Of a DNA stretch of 64,000 nt, positions 9,249-18,303 are shown piece after piece. This stretch comes from Bacteroidota bacterium. Lineage in GTDB: Bacteria; Bacteroidota; Bacteroidia; Chitinophagales; Chitinophagaceae. How positions within the stretch are numbered: the stretch's first letter is position 1; every line of letters starts with the position of its first letter. The translations under genes and the position numbers were made by a program. The DNA is taken from NCBI GenBank assembly GCA_947457075.1, contig CANGUG010000009.1, forward strand, positions 62,001 through 126,000, given 5' to 3'. The notes below the pieces were generated by a model that had not been told where the DNA came from, made no database searches, and saw nothing but the letters and a program-made list of their open reading frames with translations.

Positions 9249-10140
9249 ACATTTCTTGGTACAAATTTTGAGCTGTTGCTGGTTTTGTCAAACTAAATTT
9301 AAACAAATGTGCTGTCTTTAATTGCGCAAACCTTGGTAAATCTACCAAAATTATTTGAGCCAGATTCGCATAGCCACCAATGGTTTGATGATCGGCCATT
9401 AAAACAATCATTTCGCCATTGGGTAGTAATTGAATGGTCCCCCTGGTTACGGCACTGGATAAATAGTTATTGGGGGTTGTTAGCGATAGGGTAGCACCAG
9501 ACAATTGAAAGCCCATTCTATTGGCTTGTGCGCTTATGGTAAATGGGGTATTCAATAGCTTTTGTATTGCATCGGCTGTTAAATCCTGCCAAGCTGGACC
9601 TGGTAATATTCGGATGGGATCCTGATGGTTAAATAAAAAATCATGTACTTTATCAATAAGCATTGGATTGATTTGTGCACTTGAATTGAATAAGGGGGAT
9701 TCATCCGTAATTAAAATGACATCATCTTTTTCAAAACGGTTACCATGATAAGAATGACTATTCAGCCAAAGGGGGTTTTCAAAATTGCCTTTAAAGGCAA
9801 TATAACAGGTCCTGCCTTCAATAGGCTGCAACATGCTAAGGGTATCCATTTCATTCACTTGAATGGGGGTATGCAGCGCGATGCTTTTTTCGTTAAGCAC
9901 TGGAACAAAATTGGCGCCCGTAATGCAAATAGTGTGCTTTGAAGTGAATTGAATTTGAGCACTGGGAAAATGCAATTCAATAACTGGATGATAAATTTCA
10001 TTTTGCAATATTGCATTGCCCAGCCAAGCCGATAAGTAGTCCATACAACCATTGGGTTGGATACCCAAATGTTGGTAGCCATATCTTCCATGATCCTGAA
10101 GGGAGTCTGCTATTCCTTTTTTAATTATTCTAATGGACAT
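9229..10140 (-). CDS. pxpC: 5-oxoprolinase subunit PxpC (KipA, biotin-dependent carboxyltransferase family)
   Basis: 303 residues. The N-terminus KKGIADSLQDHGRYGYQHLG and the following NGCMDYLSAWLGNAIL are the family signature; ANRMGFQLSGATL and SSAVTRGTIQLLPNGE in the C-terminal half also match KipA/PxpC. It forms the PxpBC component of 5-oxoprolinase. It lies 5 bp downstream of pxpB and overlaps pxpA. The older KipA name comes from the B. subtilis sporulation-kinase context, which is not expected to apply here. Confidence 0.94.
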   Translation of the reverse strand: MSIRIIKKGIADSLQDHGRYGYQHLGIQPNGCMDYLSAWLGNAILQNEIYHPVIELHFPSAQIQFTSKHTICITGANFVPVLNEKSIALHTPIQVNEMDTLSMLQPIEGRTCYIAFKGNFENPLWLNSHSYHGNRFEKDDVILITDESPLFNSSAQINPMLIDKVHDFLFNHQDPIRILPGPAWQDLTADAIQKLLNTPFTISAQANRMGFQLSGATLSLTTPNNYLSSAVTRGTIQLLPNGEMIVLMADHQTIGGYANLAQIILVDLPRFAQLKTAHLFKFSLTKPATAQNLYQEMYAQFKH

Positions 10141-10145
10141 GGCAA

Positions 10146-10874
10146 TTAATTGTATTCGTTCATGTTATCAAATTCTTGTTTTGTAATTGGATAAAACTGA
10201 ATCCGATTACCTACTTTAAATTTGCTTAATCGAGTGGGCCTTGCATCAAATACAACCCAAGGAGTTCTTCCCATAATTTGCCACCCACCTGGGCTTTCAG
10301 CAGGATAGATACCTGTTTGTGGACCAGCAATACCTACGCTACCTGCAGGTACAATATTTCTGGGCTTAGGATGCCGGGGCATTTGAATTTGTGGATCGAC
10401 GGTACCCATATAGGTAAAGCCAGGTAAAAATCCAATACTGTACACTTGGTAAATGGAAGCGCAATGAATTTCAATTATTGCTTCCTTTGAAAGATGCTTT
10501 TCTCTGCTCAAGGCGAAAAGGTCCAAAGCAAAAATGGGGTCATAACAAACCGGAACTTTAATTATTTCGTTTGTCAATTGTTGCACTTCTTTTTTTCCTT
10601 TTTCAAATGAAATAATCAATGCTTCTCCAAAATGTGTAAGATCCTCATTAGTCTGGTTTATATTTTCTAAGAAAGTACAAATATCAAAAACAAGTGTAAG
10701 GCTATTGTAAGAGGGGATTAAATCCAATACCCCTTTTATTTTTTTATCTTCAATATACTGATGAAGTGCAGTAATTTGTTGTAAAATATGTGGATCAATT
10801 GCTGGAGCCAGTGCAAAAACAATCGCATGGTCTCCTAAACTATAAATAGTCCATTTGTTGATTGAAGTTCTCAT
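10146..10874 (-). CDS. pxpB: 5-oxoprolinase subunit PxpB (KipI/allophanate hydrolase subunit 1 family)
   Basis: 242 residues. Family motifs are GFLPGFTYMGTVD, PRHPKPRNIVPAGSVGIAG and the C-terminal YPAESPGGWQIMGRTP. It is the first gene of the leftward pxpB-pxpC-pxpA-permease operon, so the operon promoter should lie in the 187-bp divergent gap shared with the GH30 gene (10875-11061). I see no convincing -33/-7 pair there. Confidence 0.94.
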   Translation of the reverse strand: MRTSINKWTIYSLGDHAIVFALAPAIDPHILQQITALHQYIEDKKIKGVLDLIPSYNSLTLVFDICTFLENINQTNEDLTHFGEALIISFEKGKKEVQQLTNEIIKVPVCYDPIFALDLFALSREKHLSKEAIIEIHCASIYQVYSIGFLPGFTYMGTVDPQIQMPRHPKPRNIVPAGSVGIAGPQTGIYPAESPGGWQIMGRTPWVVFDARPTRLSKFKVGNRIQFYPITKQEFDNMNEYN

Positions 10875-11061
10875 TGTATAAGTGGCTATTGATCGTATTT
10901 AGGTATAAGATAACAAACTTTTTAACCATTTATTCAAATAATATATAAAAACATACACAAATAATTTTTTATGTTATGAATCACTAATTTATGGTGTAAG
11001 TTTACTTGCTTAATCCCACTTATAAAGCATCAATAAATTATTTATATAAACGAAGCGATAC

Positions 11062-12462
11062 ATGAAATTGATACCTGTGTTAAACTTTGCTTTCACCTTG
11101 TTTTTTTTAAGTATAACAAACTATTCAATAAATGCGCAGGCAGTTCAATATACTACCACGGCCAATGGTACTGCTTATTTTAAGGAAACTGCAATAAGCC
11201 TATCAAAGGACTTAATAGTGGATGACAATGCCGCTACTATTACCGTAAATACCACAAAGCGGTTTCAGCAAATGGAAGGTTTTGGCTACGCGCTTACAGG
11301 TGGTTCGGCCAGCCTAATGAATCAATTACCTGAAAATAAAAAGGATGCCATTTTACAGGAAATATTTGGAGAAAATGAGGTTTCATTGGGTGTGCGTTAT
11401 ATTCGAATTAGTATTGGTGCTTCAGACTTAGACGCCCATGTTTTTAGTTATAATGACTTAGCAACAGGAGAGACCGATTCTCTGCTTACTCATTTTTCAC
11501 TATCAGAAGATACTTTGCATTTAATTCCCATTTTGAAAAAAGCATTGGCCATTCAGCCTAAATTAAAAATCATGGCTACTCCATGGTCACCCCCCATTTG
11601 GATGAAAACGAATAAGGCGAGTAAGGGAGGTCGTTTATTAAAACAATATTATGCTAGTTATGCGCTTTACTTTGTAAAGTATATACAAGCAATGAAAAAG
11701 CTGGGAATTAAAATTGATGCAATCACCATGCAAAACGAACCTGAACACGGGGGCAATAATCCAAGTTTATTGATGGATGCGAAGGAACAAAAAGATTTTT
11801 TAGTGAATTATTTAGGGCCACAATTGAAAGCTGCCAATATAACAACAGAAATTTTATTGTATGATCATAATGCAGACCACCCCAATTACCCCATTTCTAT
11901 TTTGAATGATGCAAAGGCAAAAACCTATGCAGCGGGAACTGCGTTTCACTTGTATCTTGGCAATGAGTCGGCTTTATCGGAAGTGCATAATGCACACCCC
12001 GATAAAAAAATTCTTTTTACAGAACAATGGACAGGGGCTAAAGGCGATTTTGGTGGAGATTTAATGTGGCATTTGGAGCATGTGGTTATTGGTACGATCA
12101 ATAATTGGGCTACAGCAGTCATTGAATGGAACTTGGCAGCCAATGAAAAATATGAACCTCATACCCTTGGCGGTTGTACCGAATGCAAGGGTGCATTTAC
12201 AATTCAGGGGGATAGAATAAGCAGAAACGTGAGTTATTATATAATTGGTCAGGCTTCAAAATATATTCCTGTTGGTGCACAAAGAGTTGAATCAATCAGT
12301 AATTTCGCAACCATAAAAACGGTTGGGTTTATACTACCCAATGGTAAAAAAGCAAGTTTGGTGCTCAATACAGGAAAGGCAGTTAGTATACACCTGTTAG
12401 AAGGCAACAACAATATAAAATTTGAAATGCCCGCACAATCGGTTTCAACCATTGTGTGGTAA
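11062..12462 (+). CDS. Secreted glycoside hydrolase family 30 (beta-glucosidase/endo-glucanase type)
   Basis: 466 residues. Signal peptide about 1-25 (ends INAQA). A (beta/alpha)8 barrel follows, with the GH30 acid/base Glu226 in TMQNEPEH and nucleophile Glu321 in ILFTEQWTGA, then a C-terminal beta-sandwich (about 395-466). GH30 enzymes act as glucosylceramidases, beta-1,6-glucanases or xylanases; the exact substrate cannot be told. The GH3 gene starts 17 bp downstream, so the pair is an operon: an extracytoplasmic GH30 releasing oligosaccharides that the GH3 enzyme trims to glucose. No SusC/SusD pair flanks it. Confidence 0.9.
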   Translation: MKLIPVLNFAFTLFFLSITNYSINAQAVQYTTTANGTAYFKETAISLSKDLIVDDNAATITVNTTKRFQQMEGFGYALTGGSASLMNQLPENKKDAILQEIFGENEVSLGVRYIRISIGASDLDAHVFSYNDLATGETDSLLTHFSLSEDTLHLIPILKKALAIQPKLKIMATPWSPPIWMKTNKASKGGRLLKQYYASYALYFVKYIQAMKKLGIKIDAITMQNEPEHGGNNPSLLMDAKEQKDFLVNYLGPQLKAANITTEILLYDHNADHPNYPISILNDAKAKTYAAGTAFHLYLGNESALSEVHNAHPDKKILFTEQWTGAKGDFGGDLMWHLEHVVIGTINNWATAVIEWNLAANEKYEPHTLGGCTECKGAFTIQGDRISRNVSYYIIGQASKYIPVGAQRVESISNFATIKTVGFILPNGKKASLVLNTGKAVSIHLLEGNNNIKFEMPAQSVSTIVW

Positions 12463-12479
12463 GTATATAAAATACAACT

Positions 12480-14756
12480 ATGAAAAAATATCTTTTATTA
12501 TTAACAGCAGTGGTTTTAAATACAGTTGTTTTTGCACAAACCAATAAGGATGCTACAATGCATCAATTTGTAAAAAACCTTATGGCAAAAATGACCTTGG
12601 AAGAAAAACTGGGTCAACTTAATTTACCTGCCTCTAGTGATTTTGTAACGGGAGCAGTTAGTAGTACGGATATTGCGGATAAAGTGAAAGCAGGAAAAGT
12701 GGGAGGTGTTTTTAATATTCGTTCTGTTGTTAAAATTAAAGAATTGCAACAGTTTGCTGTGAATCAATCAAGGCTTCATATTCCTTTACTATTTGGGATG
12801 GATATCATACATGGCTATAAAACCATTTTTCCCATCCCATTGGGAATGTCTGCTACCTGGGATATGGATATAATAGAACGTTCCGCCCGAATTGCTGCAA
12901 TGGAAGCAAGTGCAGATGGAATACAATGGACTTTTTCACCCATGGTTGATTTAACAAGGGATCCTCGTTGGGGCAGGGTATCAGAAGGGAATGGGGAAGA
13001 TCCATATTTGAGTTCAGCCATTGCAAAAGCAATGGTAAAGGGATACCAGGGGGAGGATTTATCGGCACCCAATACCATCATGTCCTGCGTTAAACATTAT
13101 GCATTGTATGGAGCGGCCGAAGGAGGAAGAGATTATAACACGACAGATATGAGTCGCGTAAGAATGTACAATGAATATTTTCCTCCTTATAAAGCAGCAG
13201 TAGAAGCTGGTGTTGGATCGGTGATGGTTTCCTTTAATGAGATTGATGGAGTACCTGCTTCAGGGAATAAATGGTTGGTAGATGATGTATTAAGAAAGCA
13301 ATGGAAATTCAATGGATTTGTTGTTTCTGATTATACAGGTATTCCTGAAATGATGAACCATGGAATGGGGGATGAACAAACAGTGAATGCAATGTCCATG
13401 AATGCAGGAGTAGATATGGATATGGTGGGAGAAGGTTTTTTGAATACCATGAAAAAATCTTTACAAGAGGGTAAAGTTACCTTAGCGCAAATCAATAAAG
13501 CATGCGAACGTATTTTGATAGCAAAGTATCAACTAGGATTATTTGATGATCCCTATCGATATTGTAATGAACAGCGATCAGCTACCGAGGTATTTACTGC
13601 TGCAAACCGATCAGAAGCTAGAAATATAGCATCGCAAAGTTTTGTTTTATTGAAAAATAAAAATGTATTGCCCATTGCTGTAGGCAAAACAATTGCTTTG
13701 GTGGGGCCTTTAGCGGATGCTAAAGAAAATATGACGGGTACTTGGAGTGTGGGTGCAGATAATGCAAAGTCGGTTAGCTTATTAAAAGGATTGACCGATG
13801 CAGTAGGAGCGAATGGAAAAGTCCTTTATGCCATGGGCGCTAATTTAGAGGATGATGCTGAGTTGCAAAATCGCCAAACCATGTTTGGTAAAGATATTAC
13901 AAGAGATAGTCGATCAGCAGGAGAGATGATAAAGGAAGCCTTGGCAATAACTGCCAATGCCGATGTTATTGTGGCTGCTTTAGGAGAAGGTGCAGAAAGT
14001 AGTGGAGAGAGTGCTTCAAAATCAAATATTGATATACCAGAAGCGCAAAAAAGATTGTTGAAGGCTTTAGTGGCAACAGGCAAACCAGTGGTGTTGGTTT
14101 TGTTTAATGGGCGTCCATTAACTTTGAATTGGGAAAACGAAAATGTGCCAGCTATTTTAGATGTATGGTTTGCAGGATCAGAAGCAGGAGATGCTATTGC
14201 CGATGCTTTATTAGGTAAGGTAAATCCTTCTGGTAAATTAAGTATGAGTTTCCCTCAGAATGTAGGACAAATTCCTTTATATTATAATCATAAAAATACA
14301 GGTCGTCCTTTAAATGGAAAATGGTTTTCCAAATTCCAGTCTAATTATATTGATGTAAGCAATGAGCCATTGTATCCTTTTGGGTATGGATTAAGCTATA
14401 CTCAATTTGATTATAGCGACTTGACTTTATCTGCTACTCAATTAAAAGGCAATCAAAAATTAACAGCAACGGTTACAGTTACCAATAGTGGTCGTATTGC
14501 AGGGAAAGAAGTGGTGCAATTATATATCAGGGATTTAGTGGGCACTATTACAAGACCAGTACAAGAATTAAAAGGGTTTAATAAAATTGAATTAGCCCCT
14601 GGTGAAAGTAAAAAAGTGAGCTTTGAAATTACCCCCGAACTATTAAAGTTCTATAATGGGGACTTGAAATTTGATTGGGAATCAGGTGATTTTGAAATTA
14701 TGGTAGGCACCAATTCCAAAGAAGTAAAAAAAGCAAAAGTAAATTGGAGTAAATAA
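12480..14756 (+). CDS. bglX: Periplasmic glycoside hydrolase family 3 beta-glucosidase (BglX type)
   Basis: 758 residues with signal peptide (about 1-19, ends VFAQ). Domain order: GH3 N-terminal barrel with nucleophile Asp284 in GFVVSDYTG and the conserved KH pair (205-206), GH3 C-terminal alpha/beta domain with GEGAESSGES, and a fibronectin type III-like domain (about 655-755). Length and order fit E. coli BglX. It hydrolyses terminal non-reducing beta-glucose residues, probably in the periplasm. It is the second gene after GH30 and ends before the hairpin cluster at 14770-14862. Confidence 0.93.
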   Translation: MKKYLLLLTAVVLNTVVFAQTNKDATMHQFVKNLMAKMTLEEKLGQLNLPASSDFVTGAVSSTDIADKVKAGKVGGVFNIRSVVKIKELQQFAVNQSRLHIPLLFGMDIIHGYKTIFPIPLGMSATWDMDIIERSARIAAMEASADGIQWTFSPMVDLTRDPRWGRVSEGNGEDPYLSSAIAKAMVKGYQGEDLSAPNTIMSCVKHYALYGAAEGGRDYNTTDMSRVRMYNEYFPPYKAAVEAGVGSVMVSFNEIDGVPASGNKWLVDDVLRKQWKFNGFVVSDYTGIPEMMNHGMGDEQTVNAMSMNAGVDMDMVGEGFLNTMKKSLQEGKVTLAQINKACERILIAKYQLGLFDDPYRYCNEQRSATEVFTAANRSEARNIASQSFVLLKNKNVLPIAVGKTIALVGPLADAKENMTGTWSVGADNAKSVSLLKGLTDAVGANGKVLYAMGANLEDDAELQNRQTMFGKDITRDSRSAGEMIKEALAITANADVIVAALGEGAESSGESASKSNIDIPEAQKRLLKALVATGKPVVLVLFNGRPLTLNWENENVPAILDVWFAGSEAGDAIADALLGKVNPSGKLSMSFPQNVGQIPLYYNHKNTGRPLNGKWFSKFQSNYIDVSNEPLYPFGYGLSYTQFDYSDLTLSATQLKGNQKLTATVTVTNSGRIAGKEVVQLYIRDLVGTITRPVQELKGFNKIELAPGESKKVSFEITPELLKFYNGDLKFDWESGDFEIMVGTNSKEVKKAKVNWSK

Positions 14757-14769
14757 GGGCGAGGGTCTT

Positions 14770-14862
14770 TACCAACTTCAATAAAAAATATCGGAGATAT
14801 TTTTAAATCATTAGCGTAAAATGGAAGTTGGTAATAAATTCTACGAATTTACCAACTTCCAT
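14770..14862. terminator. Bidirectional hairpin cluster between convergent bglX and the Nudix gene
   Basis: Two hairpins are nested or compete here. AAAAATATC (14784-14792) pairs with GATATTTTT (14796-14804) around GGA. ATGGAAGTTGGTAA (14821-14834) pairs perfectly with TTACCAACTTCCAT (14849-14862). A third copy of TACCAACTTC at 14770-14779 could pair with the 14824-14833 arm instead. The right arm overlaps the last 14 bp of the Nudix gene. A shared terminator for both converging genes is the simplest reading. Confidence 0.6.
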
Positions 14863-15634
14863 ACAACCCATCTTTCAATGCCTTCTGATATTTCTTATCA
14901 TTGAAAGTATATAGGAAGGGGGCTTTGTGCGCACCACCTTTTCTGGTTTCTGTAAGTTTATTCAATATGCCAAATCCAATCATTTTACGTTGAAAATTAC
15001 GACGATCTAATTGCTGGCCTAAAATTGTTTCATATAATTTTTGTAATTCAGGCATGGTAAATTTCTTCGGTAATAAATTCCTGCCAATGGGTAAATAGGC
15101 GAGTTGTGTTCTTAAGGACTCCAATGCTTTTAATACGATGGTTTCGTGGTCCATCATTAAGTTGCTTAACTTATTGATATCAACCCATTCAGCACCTTCG
15201 TTTAAAATAGCATCACCTAAATCCACCTCGGTAAAATCAATTAAAGCATAAAATCCAATGGTAATAAAACGTTGTAACAACCAATTATCCTTAGGCATTT
15301 TAATGCCATATTCTAAGTATCTATTTTGGTGAATAGTAATATCGGATCTGTTGGGGTCACTAAATGCATTGAATTGTTGGAGGAAAATATTTTCAACCCC
15401 TGTACGCTCCTGCAATACACGATAGGCTGCGTTTTCAATAGTTTCGTCTTTATAAATAAATCCTCCTGGTAATGCCCATTTATTGGAATGTTTTATTTTT
15501 AATAAAAGTACTTTTAAAACGTTTTCATGAAAGCCAAAAATAGTGCAGTCCACAGAAATTCCTGGTTGATAAATTTTATCTCCTTTTTCTAAATCAGTTT
15601 TAATCTTTGCAGGTATGGATTGTTTTTTTGACAT
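14849..15634 (-). CDS. Nudix-related transcriptional regulator (NrtR/AraR-like)
   Basis: 261 residues. A Nudix fold (about 25-155) is followed by a winged-helix-like C-terminal region (about 165-235, with LDRRNFQRKMIGFGIL). The Nudix box is degenerate: after GGFIYKDE the REuxEE core reads RVLQER, so two catalytic acidic positions are replaced. Nudix proteins with this layout are regulators rather than hydrolases; in Bacteroidetes relatives control sugar operons. It starts 12 bp after the oxidoreductase gene on the same strand, so the two probably form one transcript; the regulated pathway may involve that enzyme or the convergent GH30-GH3 pair. Confidence 0.8.
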   Translation of the reverse strand: MSKKQSIPAKIKTDLEKGDKIYQPGISVDCTIFGFHENVLKVLLLKIKHSNKWALPGGFIYKDETIENAAYRVLQERTGVENIFLQQFNAFSDPNRSDITIHQNRYLEYGIKMPKDNWLLQRFITIGFYALIDFTEVDLGDAILNEGAEWVDINKLSNLMMDHETIVLKALESLRTQLAYLPIGRNLLPKKFTMPELQKLYETILGQQLDRRNFQRKMIGFGILNKLTETRKGGAHKAPFLYTFNDKKYQKALKDGLYGSW

Positions 15635-15646
15635 AGCAGAAAACCC

Positions 15647-16837
15647 TTAATTGATAATTTGTTCGGTGATTTTGCCAGATATTTTATGCTTAAGAATTAA
15701 TTTCTTTGCACCATAATGGGTCATTTCTTCTTTTACTAAATAATGTTCCGCGTCATATTCTACTAAATGACTTTCCTTGGTTAATCCTTCTTGCCCTCTC
15801 CATATGTCTAATTTTACGGGTTCCCATAATTTAGATTTAGCCGACTTGTAGGCAGCGTCTAAAATACAATTCACCACATAGCCATCGTAAAAAGTTTCTT
15901 TAGGGTCAACCCCTTTTTCCATGGAATTAAACATATCCATGAACATATGATTATAACCTAATTCATTTAATTCATCACCTACAGGAAACAACCAGCCGCG
16001 ATCACTCTCGGCTTTTTCAGCAATATAGTCACCGCCTTTTCCAGTAGTAAACATTTCAAATCCAGTCCGTAAAAAACTATTGATCCAAATAGTTCCTTCT
16101 GTACCCATTACCTCGTCTCTTAAATCCAATCCACCTCTAAAAGTCCAACTTACTTCAAACTGTCCTATAGCCCCATTTTCATATTTTACTAATCCAATGG
16201 CATGGTCTTCAGCATCTATGGGCTTTACTTGTGTATCTGCCCAGCACATGACTTCCATGGGCTTAATATCTTTTCCAATATAACTTCTTGAAATTTCCAC
16301 GCAATGGCAACCAAGGTCTAAAATACAACCACCGCCCGCTTGCTCAATATCCCAAAACCAGTCACTATGTGGGCCGGGGTGGGTTTCACGGGACTTGGCC
16401 CATAAAATACGTCCTACAGCACCTTCTTTAACGCTTTGGTTGGCTTTAATAAATTTAGGGGTGTAAACCAAGTCCTCTAAGTAACCATTAAAAATACCCG
16501 CTTCTTCCACAGCAATAAGCATTCTTTTAGCTTCCTCGCTATTTCTACCTAAAGGCTTGGTAGTCATTACTGCTTTTTTATGATTGCAGCAAAGCATAAC
16601 GGCAATTTCATGCATATTATTAGGGAGTGCAATACAAACAACATCCACATCGGGGTGGGCGATCGCAGCTTCCATATCAGTAGTCCAATGCGCACAATGG
16701 TAATCGGAAGCAAATTTTATGGCCGACTCTTCTCGACGGGCATAAATACTTACCACTTTATCCTTACTTCTGTATCCTTGCAGCGCATCGGCATAAAAAC
16801 GACCAATGAAACCTGCTCCTAACATTGCAATACGCAT
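15647..16837 (-). CDS. Gfo/Idh/MocA family NAD(P)-dependent oxidoreductase
   Basis: 396 residues. The N-terminal Rossmann domain begins MRIAMLGAGFIGRFYADAL (GxGxxG). TTKPLGRNSEEAKRM contains the conserved Lys-Pro of the family, and GGCILDLGCHCVE fits the substrate-side DxxxH motif. These enzymes oxidise or reduce sugars, inositols or their derivatives. It leads a two-gene unit with the Nudix regulator. The upstream MFS gene is separated by a terminator, yet all three point the same way and may serve the same sugar or nucleoside route. Confidence 0.88.
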   Translation of the reverse strand: MRIAMLGAGFIGRFYADALQGYRSKDKVVSIYARREESAIKFASDYHCAHWTTDMEAAIAHPDVDVVCIALPNNMHEIAVMLCCNHKKAVMTTKPLGRNSEEAKRMLIAVEEAGIFNGYLEDLVYTPKFIKANQSVKEGAVGRILWAKSRETHPGPHSDWFWDIEQAGGGCILDLGCHCVEISRSYIGKDIKPMEVMCWADTQVKPIDAEDHAIGLVKYENGAIGQFEVSWTFRGGLDLRDEVMGTEGTIWINSFLRTGFEMFTTGKGGDYIAEKAESDRGWLFPVGDELNELGYNHMFMDMFNSMEKGVDPKETFYDGYVVNCILDAAYKSAKSKLWEPVKLDIWRGQEGLTKESHLVEYDAEHYLVKEEMTHYGAKKLILKHKISGKITEQIIN

Positions 16838-16874
16838 CTTATTCTTTTTTTTGATGGATGATTAAATCTACTGA

Positions 16875-16904
16875 ATAAAAAAGCCTATCCCATAGAGATA
16901 GGCT
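16875..16904 (-). terminator. Terminator of the MFS permease gene
   Basis: On the minus strand AGCCTATC and GATAGGCT pair (16904 to 16882) and are followed by a T run (16881-16876). It separates the permease transcript from the oxidoreductase gene. Confidence 0.85.
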
Positions 16905-16919
16905 CTTTGAAATAATTGT

Positions 16920-18128
16920 TTAGATAGCTTCTATTTCTTCTATTTCTTTTTTCTCTTTAAATGTAAATATAAATGCAACTAACACCGCTGCAGCAATTGC
17001 AGCAGGGTATATCCAAATAGTTTGCCAGTTGTGACCTGTTCCCACTTTATGTTGGTCAACAACGAAGCCACTATACCAAGTACCTATAAACATGCCCACA
17101 CCATAAGTGGCGAAAGTAAATAATCCTTGAGCAGCATTTTTGATTGATTCACCCGCTTTTTTCTCCGTGTACATATAACCTGTAACAAAGAAAAAGTCAT
17201 AACATATACCGTGTAAAATTATTCCTGCATATAACATCCATTGTGCTGTTTCGCCGCCATAGGCAAAACAGATATAACGTAAAACCCATGCGCCCATTCC
17301 AAGGATAAGCATGTTTTTCACTCCAATTTTATTAAATAAAAAGGGGATAGCTAATATGAATAAAGCTTCGGACATTTGGCCCATTGCCATTTTGCCTGTA
17401 GTTCCTTCACCAAAAAATTCTTTTAAATATGAACCCGCAAATCCATAGTAAAAAGACAATGGAATACAAATTAAGATTGCAGCAAAGAAAAATAATTTAT
17501 AAGCGTTGCTTTTAAATAATACAAAGGCATCTTTTCCAAAAATTGAACCGATAGAACTAGAGGATGAACTACTTTTTGGTGGCGTATTGGGTAATATAAA
17601 GCTAAACAACCCTAACAAAGCTGAAGCACCAGCCGCAATTTGAAAAGTCATCGGGTTGTCTGTAATTTTTAATTGTGTAATCACTAATCCTGCTACAATC
17701 CAACCTAATGTTCCAAATACACGAATCCAAGGGAATTGTTTTCCTGGATCAGTCATTTGCGCAAAAGCAACACTATTGCTTAATGCAATAGTAGGCATAT
17801 ATAATAAAGAGTAAACTAAAATTACCCAATAGAACCCAGAAGTATGTGTCATTTGAGTTGCATAAACCAACAGGGAAGCACCAATAATATGCAATACGCC
17901 CATAATTTTTTGAGCTGCAAAATAGCGGTCAGCAATCATGCCTACAAAAAAAGGAGAGATAATGGTAGCAATAGCACCTGCACTATAAGCAGCTCCTTTG
18001 GCAACGTCAACGTTTTGTCCTGCAAATGCAAGGTCCATATAAGGTCCCATTGTCACATACCAAGCTCCCCAGATATAATATTGGAGGAACATCATTACTG
18101 ATAACAGTATTCCTGTTTTTAATTTCAT
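16920..18128 (-). CDS. Nucleoside:H+ symporter-like MFS permease (NupG/XapB family)
   Basis: 402 residues, about 12 membrane segments. The N-terminus FLQYYIWGAWYVTMGPYM, the loop GMIADRYFAAQKIMGVLH and the segment PTIALSNSVAFAQM are characteristic of the NupG/XapB nucleoside permease family, common in Bacteroidota beside Gfo/Idh/MocA genes. It imports nucleosides or a related sugar conjugate across the inner membrane; the substrate is not proven. It is a single-gene transcript with its own terminator. Confidence 0.85.
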   Translation of the reverse strand: MKLKTGILLSVMMFLQYYIWGAWYVTMGPYMDLAFAGQNVDVAKGAAYSAGAIATIISPFFVGMIADRYFAAQKIMGVLHIIGASLLVYATQMTHTSGFYWVILVYSLLYMPTIALSNSVAFAQMTDPGKQFPWIRVFGTLGWIVAGLVITQLKITDNPMTFQIAAGASALLGLFSFILPNTPPKSSSSSSSIGSIFGKDAFVLFKSNAYKLFFFAAILICIPLSFYYGFAGSYLKEFFGEGTTGKMAMGQMSEALFILAIPFLFNKIGVKNMLILGMGAWVLRYICFAYGGETAQWMLYAGIILHGICYDFFFVTGYMYTEKKAGESIKNAAQGLFTFATYGVGMFIGTWYSGFVVDQHKVGTGHNWQTIWIYPAAIAAAVLVAFIFTFKEKKEIEEIEAI

Positions 18129-18232
18129 AATTTTTGGTTTTAAGTTTTAGCGAATTCAATATACTAATAAATCTTAAAAATGGATCCTATTAAAGCGCAT
18201 TTTTATCTACTCAATGTGTTTTTAAGACACTA

Positions 18233-18266
18233 TAAAAAGCCCTACCACATTTTCATGTAATAGGGC
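18233..18266 (-). terminator. Terminator of the metZ-type gene
   Basis: On the minus strand GCCCTATTACA pairs with TGTGGTAGGGC (two G-U pairs), loop TGAAAA, followed by TTTTTATAG. Confidence 0.85.
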
Positions 18267-18303
18267 CGGTCCATTTTTTATTGTATTTGTCTTTTGGGAG
18301 GAC

